Both the position numbers and the translations under genes were made by a program. A model generated the notes under the pieces. The model saw only the letters and a list, made by a program, of their open reading frames with translations, was not told where the DNA came from and made no database searches. Below, piece after piece: positions 17,463 through 25,656 of a stretch of DNA of 64,000 bases. Source of the DNA: Shewanella sp. UCD-KL12 (GTDB taxonomy: Bacteria; Pseudomonadota; Gammaproteobacteria; Enterobacterales; Shewanellaceae). How positions within the stretch are numbered: position 1 is the first letter of the stretch; each line of letters opens with the position of its first letter. The stretch covers positions 41,308 through 105,307 of the forward strand of contig NZ_MPHJ01000019.1 of the NCBI RefSeq assembly GCF_001957125.1. The letters run 5' to 3'.

Positions 17463-18389
17463 TTACTTAGCCAGTGAGTCTAAATACTTTTGCGCACCAG
17501 CATGCAATGGCACACCCGCTAAGCGGTTAGCATTCTCAGGGGTCGTCGCTTCAGCGACCTTAACCACTTTACGTACCTCACCCATGTTCTCAAATGCCGA
17601 TTTCGTCAGGTTAAACGCCATTTCATCACTCATCTTGGCACTCACAACCACCACGTTCCACACGCTCAAAGTCGACACCTCGCCAACGTTATTGTAAACA
17701 TCAGCAGGTATGGTGTAGTTGCTGTAAGCTGGATTTTTCTCGATAAACGCCTTGCTCTCAGTTTCTGACACTGGGATAACATTGATCTTATGAGTCAAAG
17801 CGACCTGAGTGACAGCGCCAACTCCTTGCCCACCGACAATAAAGCCAGCATCAATTTGGCCATTAGCTAATGCATTGGTCGTTTCTGCATAATTAAGGTA
17901 TACCGCATTGATATCTTTTTTCACATCGATACCGATAGACTCAAGCAGAGCGGCTGCCGTTACGGCTGTGCCACTTGCAGGCGCACCTAAAGATATACGC
18001 TTACCTTTTAGTTGGCTCAATGACGTTATGCCAGACTTTTCAAGCGAAATGGCATGTACAAGATTCGGGTAAAGTGCGAACAATGTCTTTACAGGCATCT
18101 CACTGCGGAATTTGCCTTCACCTTTATAGGCATCTAATACCACGTTCCCCATCGCAATACCGGCAATCATGTCACCGCGAACTACTTTAATCGTATTCTC
18201 AACAGAGGCCGCAGTTACCTCAGCCTTCACATTCACGTCAGGTACCTTATCTGACCAGACTTTAGCGAGTGCACCGCCGAAGGGATAGTAGATACCGCTT
18301 TGACCGCCAGTACCGATTGAGTAATTTTCGGCATGAACCGCCGCTGGTAAAATAAGCAGTAATGCGAGTGTAAGTGCCCGATGAAACAT
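17463..18389 (-). CDS. TAXI-family TRAP solute-binding protein
   Basis: 308-residue periplasmic protein with a cleavable signal peptide (MFHRALTLALLLILPAAVHA, about 1-20). The N-terminal YSIGTGGQSGIYYPFGGALAKVW motif is diagnostic of the TAXI (TRAP-associated extracytoplasmic immunogenic) family, as is GKRISLGAPASGT (about 129-141). It should deliver solute to the fused permease downstream. TAXI proteins have been linked to glutamate and other carboxylates; the ligand here is unknown. A GGGGAAGG ribosome site precedes the ATG. A divergent dipeptidase-like gene starts 235 bases away. Confidence 0.9.
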   Translation of the reverse strand: MFHRALTLALLLILPAAVHAENYSIGTGGQSGIYYPFGGALAKVWSDKVPDVNVKAEVTAASVENTIKVVRGDMIAGIAMGNVVLDAYKGEGKFRSEMPVKTLFALYPNLVHAISLEKSGITSLSQLKGKRISLGAPASGTAVTAAALLESIGIDVKKDINAVYLNYAETTNALANGQIDAGFIVGGQGVGAVTQVALTHKINVIPVSETESKAFIEKNPAYSNYTIPADVYNNVGEVSTLSVWNVVVVSAKMSDEMAFNLTKSAFENMGEVRKVVKVAEATTPENANRLAGVPLHAGAQKYLDSLAK

Positions 18390-18623
18390 AGCCTTCCCCT
18401 TGATTTATTTGATACATTTGTTGCTGGTTAAGTTATTAAAATTAACCAAAAATCTTTTATTTATTAGTACGTTTTCACTTCAATTCGGCAACGATAGTCA
18501 CTTAAGGGGTCATTAAAGTCAAGGTATCGAATAGTCTAAGGCTATGGGGTAATATGACCTGTAATACCAATCAGTATAAAGAATAATAATTACCCATAAT
18601 GCTAAGCAGGCGAGAGGAACTAT

Positions 18624-19790
18624 ATGAAACAAGCATTTAACCGTCGCAAACTACTCAAGGCGATGGCTGCTGGCAGTGTATTAAGCCAACTGGGCTGTTT
18701 TTCAGCGCTTGCTAGCGAGAGCAAGCCTTTATACCTAGATGGTTTATGCTTTCTTCCCGACGACTTAAGCGACCTTAGTGCATCTAAAATTGACGCTTAC
18801 CTATGTGATATCTCAGATATCGAAGCCATAAAGCAGCCCGATGGTACCACCAACTATAAGCGCACTTACCAAGCTTGTATGAAGAGCATTACCGCCGCGT
18901 TGACTCGTGTGAATGAAAACCCTGACAAACTGCTCTTAGGGCAAAGCAGCGCCGATATTTCCCGGGCACACAAAACCGGAAAAACGGCGGTATTTTTTCA
19001 AATTCAAGGAGCAGATTGCGTTGAGGAGAGCATTCACTCATCACTCAATCAGGTCGATGAGTTTTATGATAAAGGCCTAAGAGCACTGCAGCTCACCCAT
19101 CACTACGGCAATAAGTTTAGCGGCGGCGCCTTAGATAATGCAGTTGTTAAGGGGCAGAGTCAGGGGCTTAATAAACCGCTAACGAAAGCGGGTCAGCAGT
19201 TAATTACTAAGCTCAATGACAAAAGCATACTTATTGATGTGAGTCACTCCAGCCCGCAATCTGCGCTCGATACAGCCAAAATATCAGAGGCTCCCATAGT
19301 GCAAAGCCACGGTGCAGTGCGCGCCATCGTTAACCATGCTCGCTGCTCACCAGATAATGTGATCAAAGCGATAGCTGATACTGGCGGTTTATTTGGCGTA
19401 TTTATGATGAGTTTTTGGCTCACAAACGACAAACTCCCCACCACCGAGCACTATATTGCTCACCTTAAACATGTGGCCAATGTTGGCGGTATAGAGAGTG
19501 TTGCCATCGCCAATGACTACCCCCTGCGTGGCCAGAAAAACCTGCTTAAACTTGATAACAATAACGCAGAAGGCGTGAAGCAATATCTAGATTGGTGGCA
19601 CAGTCTGCGGGCTAAAAACGTGCTTGGCTATGATATAGAGCCTGAGCATGTAGTGATCCCTGAGCTTAACCATATTCACCGTATGGAGCGCATCGATTTG
19701 GCCTTAGCCAAGGCAGGCTTTAGCGCCAATGATAGAGACAAGGTTATGGGCGCTAACTGGCAGAGAGTATTGAAAGATGTTTTAGGCTAA
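18624..19790 (+). CDS. Peptidase M19 (membrane dipeptidase)-like exported protein with altered metal site
   Basis: 388-residue protein with a twin-arginine-like N-terminus (NRRKLLKAMAAGS) and hydrophobic leader, so probably Tat-exported. Overall it follows the M19 renal dipeptidase fold: LIDVSHSSPQSALD (His ligand), QSHGAVRAIVNHARC (His ligand) and VMGANWQRV near the end. However, the HxD that normally starts the barrel is replaced by DGLCFLP, and the bridging glutamate block (usually EG) is IQGAD, with Gln. It may be a divergent peptidase, a different amidohydrolase or a non-catalytic relative. Ribosome site GAGAGGAA. Divergent from the TAXI/TRAP genes, suggesting co-regulation. Confidence 0.72.
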   Translation: MKQAFNRRKLLKAMAAGSVLSQLGCFSALASESKPLYLDGLCFLPDDLSDLSASKIDAYLCDISDIEAIKQPDGTTNYKRTYQACMKSITAALTRVNENPDKLLLGQSSADISRAHKTGKTAVFFQIQGADCVEESIHSSLNQVDEFYDKGLRALQLTHHYGNKFSGGALDNAVVKGQSQGLNKPLTKAGQQLITKLNDKSILIDVSHSSPQSALDTAKISEAPIVQSHGAVRAIVNHARCSPDNVIKAIADTGGLFGVFMMSFWLTNDKLPTTEHYIAHLKHVANVGGIESVAIANDYPLRGQKNLLKLDNNNAEGVKQYLDWWHSLRAKNVLGYDIEPEHVVIPELNHIHRMERIDLALAKAGFSANDRDKVMGANWQRVLKDVLG

Positions 19791-19925
19791 TGCCAACGGT
19801 AACAGCCAGTATCTAAAATCAACAGCTTACTATTGCTATAAGAGAATGAGTGAAACTGTTTAAATAATAACTTCACTCATCTATAGTGGGTAATTGATAA
19901 ATCAAAATAAGACAAAGGAATGTCC

Positions 19926-20381
19926 ATGAAACCTATCATTACACTCGCACTTTTATTTTTAATCTTCTTATCTACGAGCGGCATTGTGCAAGCCAAGAAC
20001 AAGGTATTTGCTAATATCTTAGTCACCGATATGACTGCTCATACAGACCCTCTATGGCATAACGCCGATCAATCTATGCCCATATACCCTATCGAGCTAG
20101 CACGCTCACAAATTAAGGGATGCGCTGTGTTAGCATTTAATGTTTCAAAGTCTGGTGATACTGAGAATATTGAAGTCATCTCTTCAGTGCCAAACAGGCA
20201 TCTTGGTAAGTTCTCAAAAAAAATAGTCAAACGATGGGACTGGACAAAAACATCAGACAGTAGCCCTGCATCTGCTGAAAAGCACACTGTTCGATTGGAC
20301 TTTTGCTTAAGTACTGAGTCAGATGAGCACTCTAAAGCTTTCTGCCAACAACAACGGCAGTTAAACTGTAGCTCAACATAG
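19926..20381 (+). CDS. Periplasmic protein with a TonB C-terminal-like domain
   Basis: About 151 residues with a signal peptide (MKPIITLALLFLIFLSTSGIVQA). The remainder, from MPIYPIELARSQIKGCAVLAFNVSKSGDTENIEVISSVP onward, has the proline-Tyr-Pro entry and beta-beta-alpha-beta pattern of the TonB C-terminal domain, but there is no TM anchor plus proline-rich spacer, so it is not a working TonB. The start at 19926 is chosen over the ATG at 19920 because AAAGGA is spaced 7 bases from it. Four or more cysteines suggest disulfides. Function unknown. Confidence 0.62.
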   Translation: MKPIITLALLFLIFLSTSGIVQAKNKVFANILVTDMTAHTDPLWHNADQSMPIYPIELARSQIKGCAVLAFNVSKSGDTENIEVISSVPNRHLGKFSKKIVKRWDWTKTSDSSPASAEKHTVRLDFCLSTESDEHSKAFCQQQRQLNCSST

Positions 20382-20453
20382 GCGCAAAAAATTGTAATGT
20401 AGCAACAATCACATGAGAGCTACATTCGCAATAATCAGAAGTTGTAACCGGTA

Positions 20454-21260
20454 ATGAGAATATATCAGCTAAGTGATTGCCACTTACAATTAGATAATAA
20501 CGCCCCTGGGGCTAACTTGATTCAAGCGTTGGCCCTGATTGAAGCCAAGGGGGATGGCCAACTGCTTTTGCTAACAGGCGATCTAGTATGCGGGCCAAGT
20601 ATCGCACTCTATGAAAGCTTCAAACGGCTCATTGAGACGCATACCTCTATTGCAAATATCTATGCCATTGCCGGTAATCATGATGACTTAGTGATGATGA
20701 AACAGGTATTTCGTGGCAGTCGCATCCAAATCAAAGAGCATGTTCACTTAAATGATGACTTAAGTCTTTGCTTTGTCGATTCCAGTCAAAAGCCTAGGCA
20801 AGCGATGACTCTGGGAGCTGGCCGCGTATCTAATAGATCGCTGAGCCAGCTGAGAAAGTTCACTCGAAAACATCAATCTATCGTGGTGATCCACCACCCT
20901 GTGCTCAATCTAGGCGCAAAGTGGTTCACCGAGATAGGCATAGAGAATCATTTCGCTGTTGCCGATGCCATTAACTCACAAACACTCGCTGTGGTGAGTG
21001 GCCATGCCCATGCATTTTTTAAGGTGCCTCTTCCAGCTTTAAAACATACATCCAATGATACAACTGTCCCGCTATTTGTCTCGCCAGCGACCTCTTATGG
21101 CTTTAATCATGATAAACCTGATTATGAGAAAAGCCCCAATATCGGCATTATGGCCTATGATATTGAGCGAGAATTCATTGTAAATGGCAGCGTTCGATTA
21201 TCACCGAGATACCAGTTCAACGAATCGGTGATTGATTTAACGCCAGTTGAAATTCAGTAG
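20454..21260 (+). CDS. Calcineurin-like metallophosphoesterase (CpdA/Icc-like)
   Basis: 268-residue class III cyclic nucleotide phosphodiesterase-like protein. The five metal-binding motifs are in order: SDCHLQL (residues 7-13), TGDLVC (about 41-46), AGNHDD (about 78-83), IHHPVL (about 146-151) and SGHAHAFF (about 182-189). This set matches the CpdA family, which hydrolyses cAMP, though many relatives act on other phosphodiesters. The start has only a weak ribosome site. It is 72 bases downstream of the TonB-like gene and 113 bases upstream of an ATPase gene, possibly co-transcribed. Confidence 0.82.
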   Translation: MRIYQLSDCHLQLDNNAPGANLIQALALIEAKGDGQLLLLTGDLVCGPSIALYESFKRLIETHTSIANIYAIAGNHDDLVMMKQVFRGSRIQIKEHVHLNDDLSLCFVDSSQKPRQAMTLGAGRVSNRSLSQLRKFTRKHQSIVVIHHPVLNLGAKWFTEIGIENHFAVADAINSQTLAVVSGHAHAFFKVPLPALKHTSNDTTVPLFVSPATSYGFNHDKPDYEKSPNIGIMAYDIEREFIVNGSVRLSPRYQFNESVIDLTPVEIQ

Positions 21261-21373
21261 ATAAATAGGCTTAAACATAGGTAAAGAGTGCTTTATTCAC
21301 CATACAAATTCTGGCGAATGACAGAATTTAATGTCAATATTCCCTAGCCACTTCCCTATTAAACAACACAAGC

Positions 21374-22555
21374 ATGCTGACGACCTTAGCGATTCAAAAT
21401 TACCGTTCTCTACGTGAGATCCGTGTCCCCCTTGAGCAGCTCAATTTAGTCACAGGCGCTAACGGCAGTGGCAAGTCTAACCTCTATAAGGCGCTGCGTT
21501 TATTAGCACAAACAGCCCAAGGAGGCGTGGTCAATGCACTCGCCTTAGAGGGTGGTTTAGATTCTAGCTTTTGGGCCGGACCGGAAAATATCACTAAGGG
21601 CATGCTCAATGGTGAAACAGCTATCGAACCCACAGTTCGACAACAGGCTAAACGCTTGAAGCTAGGGTTTGCCAGTGATGAATTTAGCTACCTGATTGAA
21701 CTAGGGTTACCTAAACCTGACTCCACCACCCTGTTTGGCTTAGATCCACAGATAAAACGAGAAGCCATCTGGGTAGGGAATAAGTACCGCCCTGCGTCAG
21801 TATTGGTTGAGCGCCGTGGCGCACTGGTTAAAAGCCGTGCTGAAAAAGACAAACAGGCGGGCTTTACCACGTTGAACTTGCATATGCATTATGGCGATAG
21901 CATCTTCAGCGAGCTTGCCGATCCCGAGCGCTCCCCTGAAGTGTTAACATTAAGAGACAGTATACGGGCCTGGCGCTTTTACGATCATTTTCGCAGCGAT
22001 TGCGATGCCCCTGCGCGAAAACCGCAATTAGGCACACGCACTCCTGTGCTTCACCACGATGGCTGCGATCTCGCCTCGGCGATCCAAACTATCTTTGAAA
22101 TTGGTGATAAAGCTGGGTTCGATCACGCCGTCAGTGACGCCTTTCCAGGCGCACATGTCCATATCGAATATGAGTCTAACGGTATGCTCAGCCTGAATTT
22201 TTATCAGCAAGGCCTACTAAGACCGCTCAAGGCTGCAGAGCTGTCCGATGGCACCCTAAGATATCTGCTTTTAGTCGCTGCATTACTCACGCCTAGGCCA
22301 CCGGAATTAATGGTGCTCAATGAGCCAGAAACCAGCTTACACCCAGATCTGCTCCCCGCACTGTCTCGACTAATAGCAAAAGCATCCTCGGTCTGCCAGC
22401 TATGGGTCGTATCCCACGCTAATCGGCTAATCAATGCCCTCAATGAGTTTGAGCATTGCAATCTTATCGAACTTGATAAGCAGCTGGGGCAAACAGAGGT
22501 TTTAGGTCAAGATATCTTAAGTACGCCAAGCTGGAATTGGCAACAGAAAGGCTAA
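21374..22555 (+). CDS. AAA-family ATPase (RecF/SMC/OLD-like head), single-gene
   Basis: 393-residue ATPase with an N-terminal LAIQNYRSLREIRVPLEQ strand typical of RecF/ABC-type heads, Walker A GANGSGKSN (about residues 29-37), an ABC-like signature LSDGTLRYL (about 290-298) and Walker B LMVLNEPETSLHPDL (about 313-327), followed by an H-switch SHANRL. It lacks a TOPRIM nuclease domain and has no UvrD-like partner, so it is not a complete OLD/Gabija defence system. Similar stand-alone genes occur widely in gammaproteobacteria with unknown function, probably in DNA maintenance. Confidence 0.8.
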   Translation: MLTTLAIQNYRSLREIRVPLEQLNLVTGANGSGKSNLYKALRLLAQTAQGGVVNALALEGGLDSSFWAGPENITKGMLNGETAIEPTVRQQAKRLKLGFASDEFSYLIELGLPKPDSTTLFGLDPQIKREAIWVGNKYRPASVLVERRGALVKSRAEKDKQAGFTTLNLHMHYGDSIFSELADPERSPEVLTLRDSIRAWRFYDHFRSDCDAPARKPQLGTRTPVLHHDGCDLASAIQTIFEIGDKAGFDHAVSDAFPGAHVHIEYESNGMLSLNFYQQGLLRPLKAAELSDGTLRYLLLVAALLTPRPPELMVLNEPETSLHPDLLPALSRLIAKASSVCQLWVVSHANRLINALNEFEHCNLIELDKQLGQTEVLGQDILSTPSWNWQQKG

Positions 22556-22657
22556 GCGGTTAGCGATTTGATAATGACAGCCTCTGAACATAACTATTCA
22601 GGCCAATTTGATGAGCGTCGATACGACTCTCATCAAAACAGCTAAGCTGGTAGCAAA

Positions 22658-23032
22658 TTATAAAGAGAAGTTCGCTATCGTCTTTTGAATACCAACCACA
22701 TCAGTCCCCTTTTTGAGTTCTTTAACTAATGGCTTATCTTGACCTGATATCCACAATTTAAGCTCTGAGTCCATATCAAAACGTCCAGCCGTTTCAACTT
22801 CAAAGTGGGTAATAGCCTTGTAAGGAATTGAGTGATAACTCACCTTTTTACCTGTCACACCTTGCTTATCGATAAGAATAAGGCGCTTGTTTGTGAAGAC
22901 AAACATATCGCGAATGACCTTATAGGCAAGGTGAAGCTCTTCATTGTCGCCCATTATTGGGTTTAACTCTTCGGCGAGGTCCTCAAGGTCAACTTCTGAA
23001 GCGTTGCCCATCAATGAATCTAACAGTCCCAT
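22658..23032 (-). CDS. Bacterial PH-domain protein
   Basis: 124-residue cytoplasmic protein that is almost entirely one bacterial pleckstrin-homology domain. It shows the typical alternating strands DMFVFTNKRLILIDKQGVTGKKVSYHSIPYKAITHFEVETAG and an ending KLWISGQDKPLVKELKKGTD, with a final helix. Members of this family are small stand-alone proteins of unknown role, often in stress-related contexts. An AAGGACG ribosome site lies 6 bases before the ATG. The gene converges with the AAA ATPase. Confidence 0.82.
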   Translation of the reverse strand: MGLLDSLMGNASEVDLEDLAEELNPIMGDNEELHLAYKVIRDMFVFTNKRLILIDKQGVTGKKVSYHSIPYKAITHFEVETAGRFDMDSELKLWISGQDKPLVKELKKGTDVVGIQKTIANFSL

Positions 23033-23159
23033 AATTTCGTCCTTAAAAGTGGTATTAATTGCAGCTAAACATAAGATAACACACTCTAGTCTCTAGGCTT
23101 TAAATTCATCTCTTGTCTTTACTTAACTCCTCTCCCTTCCAGAGATGAGTCCAAAAAAA

Positions 23160-23238
23160 CAGCCTATCTTTGGAAGACTTGACCGCTAAAGTCGCCCAAC
23201 CTTTCAGTGCAAGCGCTGCAATCAATTCAGATAGGCTG
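23160..23238. repeat. Long inverted repeat in the M28/PH intergenic region
   Basis: CAGCCTATCT and AGATAGGCTG, 10-bp perfect arms, enclose 59 bases that contain smaller stems (GACTT / AAGTC). It lies in the 361-base gap 23033-23393, which holds no gene. A palindrome AGTAGGCCTACT at 23315-23326 is also in this gap. Confidence 0.5.
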
Positions 23239-23328
23239 CATAAACTGTTATCAATGCAAATAACAACAAAATATCAGTGACTCAACATGCTATGTCACTA
23301 AAATGAGTAAGCCCAGTAGGCCTACTCC

Positions 23329-23371
23329 CCTGAGACGCTTTTAATAAAAAAAGCGAATTTTCTCACTCAGG
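23329..23371 (-). terminator. Terminator-like hairpin after the M28 peptidase gene
   Basis: Outer arms CCTGAG / CTCAGG and an inner stem CGCTTTT / AAAAGCG lie 23 bases beyond the M28 stop on the minus strand. An A/T-rich loop may supply the U-rich element. Confidence 0.55.
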
Positions 23372-23393
23372 AACACACCAGTTAACACTATTA

Positions 23394-25472
23394 TTACTGG
23401 CAGTTTCCAAGTAACTTCCACACACCCCATTGACCAGAATCTGCTGGTGATTCACCTTGAGTCCACCAATTTGCGCTGTACTCCTTGCCTGACTGAGAGA
23501 CCTTCTCCCCACCTAGGTAAATTGATGCTTCATCCCACGCTTGGCTCTGACACTCCCCAGGTTCCCCAGGCTCAGAGTCATCCGCAAGGCTTACCACCTG
23601 TGTTTGACTGTGGGATAGCCCATCACTGTCTGTTACTGTCAGCACCACAGAATAACTACCAGCATCGGCATACCGGTGACTCGGGTTCTGTGCACTACTC
23701 ATGGTGCCGTCACCAAATGACCAGCTACGGCTATTGATTGCCACATCATCAACTGACTCATCGCTAAAGCTGACACTGAGCCCATTGACTGAGTAACTAA
23801 ACTTGGCAATAGGTGCTGTGGGCGTGCCACCATCATCTGAGCATGGGCCAACGAGTGACCATACTTGGGTATAGATATTTGGCGCAGCCCCTGTTGACCA
23901 CCAGATAGCCTCATACTCCTTGCCCTCAAATGCCACCTTATCCCCTAATGCGTAATTTACTGCTCTATCCCACGCATTTAGGCCTGTACATCTGCCTGGG
24001 TCCGGATCACCGCTCGAAACTGATACCATCTTGCTATCGCTATCTGATGCTGCATTGCTATCAGTCACTGTAAGAGTCACTTGATATTGCCCCTCTCCCC
24101 CATAGGTATGACTGGGTGAAATGCCACTGCTTGAGTTACCGTCGCCAAAGTTCCATTGATAATTTGCCAGCTCACCACTAGAAAGCGATGCATCAAATTG
24201 ACAAACAAGTGCATGACATTGAGCTGTAAAACCTGCAATAGGCTCTTGAGGATCGCCACCTGCATCTGGGTTACCCATCTCGATAGCAAAGCTTAATGCT
24301 AAGCGCGCAAAAGGGACCGAATTAACCGCTTCGGCATCACTGTTTGCCAAGGTATCATTACGAGTATGGATATTGGGGTTTGCGCCATTGAAACTTGATT
24401 CAAAGGGCATAGTGGCTGGATAGCCCTGGTTATACCAAGAGGCATGATCAGAACATGCATATCCGCAGCGATCATCACCATAGGTCACAGCGGGTTGATA
24501 GCTATCTAATAACTGCTTCATATAGCGAGTAAAGCTGCTATCGATATAGTCAGTCATAAACACAATATCTTCAGTTGAGCCATGGTAGTTAGTCATATCA
24601 AGTTGAAGTACAGCTAAAACCTGCTCGCCTCTGGCTTTGTAGTCTGCGGCGATCTCTTTAGAGCCTCTTAAGCCCACCTCTTCTGCCGCGTAACCCATAA
24701 TGTGGATACTACGTTGAGGACGCTCACCACTGCTCAATATGGCACTGGCAACATTGGTAAGCGAAGCGATGCCCGATGCATCATCATCAGCACCTGGTGC
24801 TACCGTCCCCTCTCTTGTGCCACTGCCAGCCGTTGAATCCAGATGGCCTCCCATGACCAAAATTTCATCGGGGTAATGACTGCCGATTATTTTTAAAATA
24901 ACCGAGTCTTGTCCCCAGCCACTGTGATTATATGGCTCAACACTGGCCCAACTATATTGACTGGCAAGTTGCCCCCAGTAGTCGGCTAGCCAATCGGCGG
25001 CTTGCTTACCTGTGCTTGTGGTGTAAAAGCGGTTAGTAAAGTTACTTAAGGCCTCAATGGTTGCCTTAATCGACCCCGCTTGGATGTGAGGCAATAGCGC
25101 ATTCACTTTGGCGCCTTGTTGAATAGGCGGCGCACTAAACCCAAGCATCTGCTGCGGCCCTTGCAGCGCATCAACCGCCTCCTGATAACTGTTGTGGACA
25201 ATATAACCACCACAGCGTTGCTTCTCTTCATGCATTAAATGAGTCAGGTGTTGTAACTGAGTTTCATCGGCTTGATAGATAAGAACAGGTGATTGTGATA
25301 GTTGAGTATTCATCAGCGCTGGTGCAAGCTGAGCACCAACCTTCTCAACTTGAGTGACTGCATCATTGCCTATAGTTATCCATACTTTTTGCTCGTTATC
25401 TTGTGCATATACACCGCAAGATAGGAGAGGGAGTAAGATCCCTAACGCTGTTTTTTTTGAATAAAAGTTCAT
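23394..25472 (-). CDS. Secreted M28 aminopeptidase with PKD and chitin-binding (CBM5/12) tail
   Basis: About 692-residue exported zinc aminopeptidase. Signal peptide MNFYSKKTALGILLPLLSCGVYA; start at 25472 chosen for AAGGA 8 bases upstream. The M28 catalytic domain (about 160-400) shows metal and catalytic residues in MGGHLDSTAGSG, GADDDASG, AAEEVGLRG, LQLDMTNY and CSDHASWY. C-terminal modules: PKD (about 410-490), CBM5/12 with AWDRAVNYALGDKVAFEGKEY-type pattern (about 492-545), PKD (about 555-630) and CBM5/12 (about 640-692) with WWTQGESPADSGQWGVW. It would release N-terminal residues from peptides on particles. The neighbouring M4 protease has the same tail. Confidence 0.9.
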   Translation of the reverse strand: MNFYSKKTALGILLPLLSCGVYAQDNEQKVWITIGNDAVTQVEKVGAQLAPALMNTQLSQSPVLIYQADETQLQHLTHLMHEEKQRCGGYIVHNSYQEAVDALQGPQQMLGFSAPPIQQGAKVNALLPHIQAGSIKATIEALSNFTNRFYTTSTGKQAADWLADYWGQLASQYSWASVEPYNHSGWGQDSVILKIIGSHYPDEILVMGGHLDSTAGSGTREGTVAPGADDDASGIASLTNVASAILSSGERPQRSIHIMGYAAEEVGLRGSKEIAADYKARGEQVLAVLQLDMTNYHGSTEDIVFMTDYIDSSFTRYMKQLLDSYQPAVTYGDDRCGYACSDHASWYNQGYPATMPFESSFNGANPNIHTRNDTLANSDAEAVNSVPFARLALSFAIEMGNPDAGGDPQEPIAGFTAQCHALVCQFDASLSSGELANYQWNFGDGNSSSGISPSHTYGGEGQYQVTLTVTDSNAASDSDSKMVSVSSGDPDPGRCTGLNAWDRAVNYALGDKVAFEGKEYEAIWWSTGAAPNIYTQVWSLVGPCSDDGGTPTAPIAKFSYSVNGLSVSFSDESVDDVAINSRSWSFGDGTMSSAQNPSHRYADAGSYSVVLTVTDSDGLSHSQTQVVSLADDSEPGEPGECQSQAWDEASIYLGGEKVSQSGKEYSANWWTQGESPADSGQWGVWKLLGNCQ

Positions 25473-25656
25473 AGCAAACATCCTTAAAGGAATGTCGATA
25501 AGCTGGTCCAAGACTATATAATCGATAGTGATATAAGATTTGGCGGCAATGATCTTAGTCCTGAGCGACTAAGATCATTGGTTTGATAAGTTCCGCAGGT
25601 GAAACTAACCCTATCTATTGGCGTAACAAGCCAAGAGAAGGGCTAGCTATCGAGTG

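Noticed and set aside
19926..20381. Functional TonB energy transducer
   Set aside because: A cleavable signal peptide replaces the N-terminal anchor, there is no proline-rich spacer and no ExbB/ExbD genes are near; only the C-terminal fold is similar.
21374..22555. OLD/Gabija-type phage defence ATPase
   Set aside because: No TOPRIM domain in the protein and no helicase or nuclease partner gene; neighbours are housekeeping-like.
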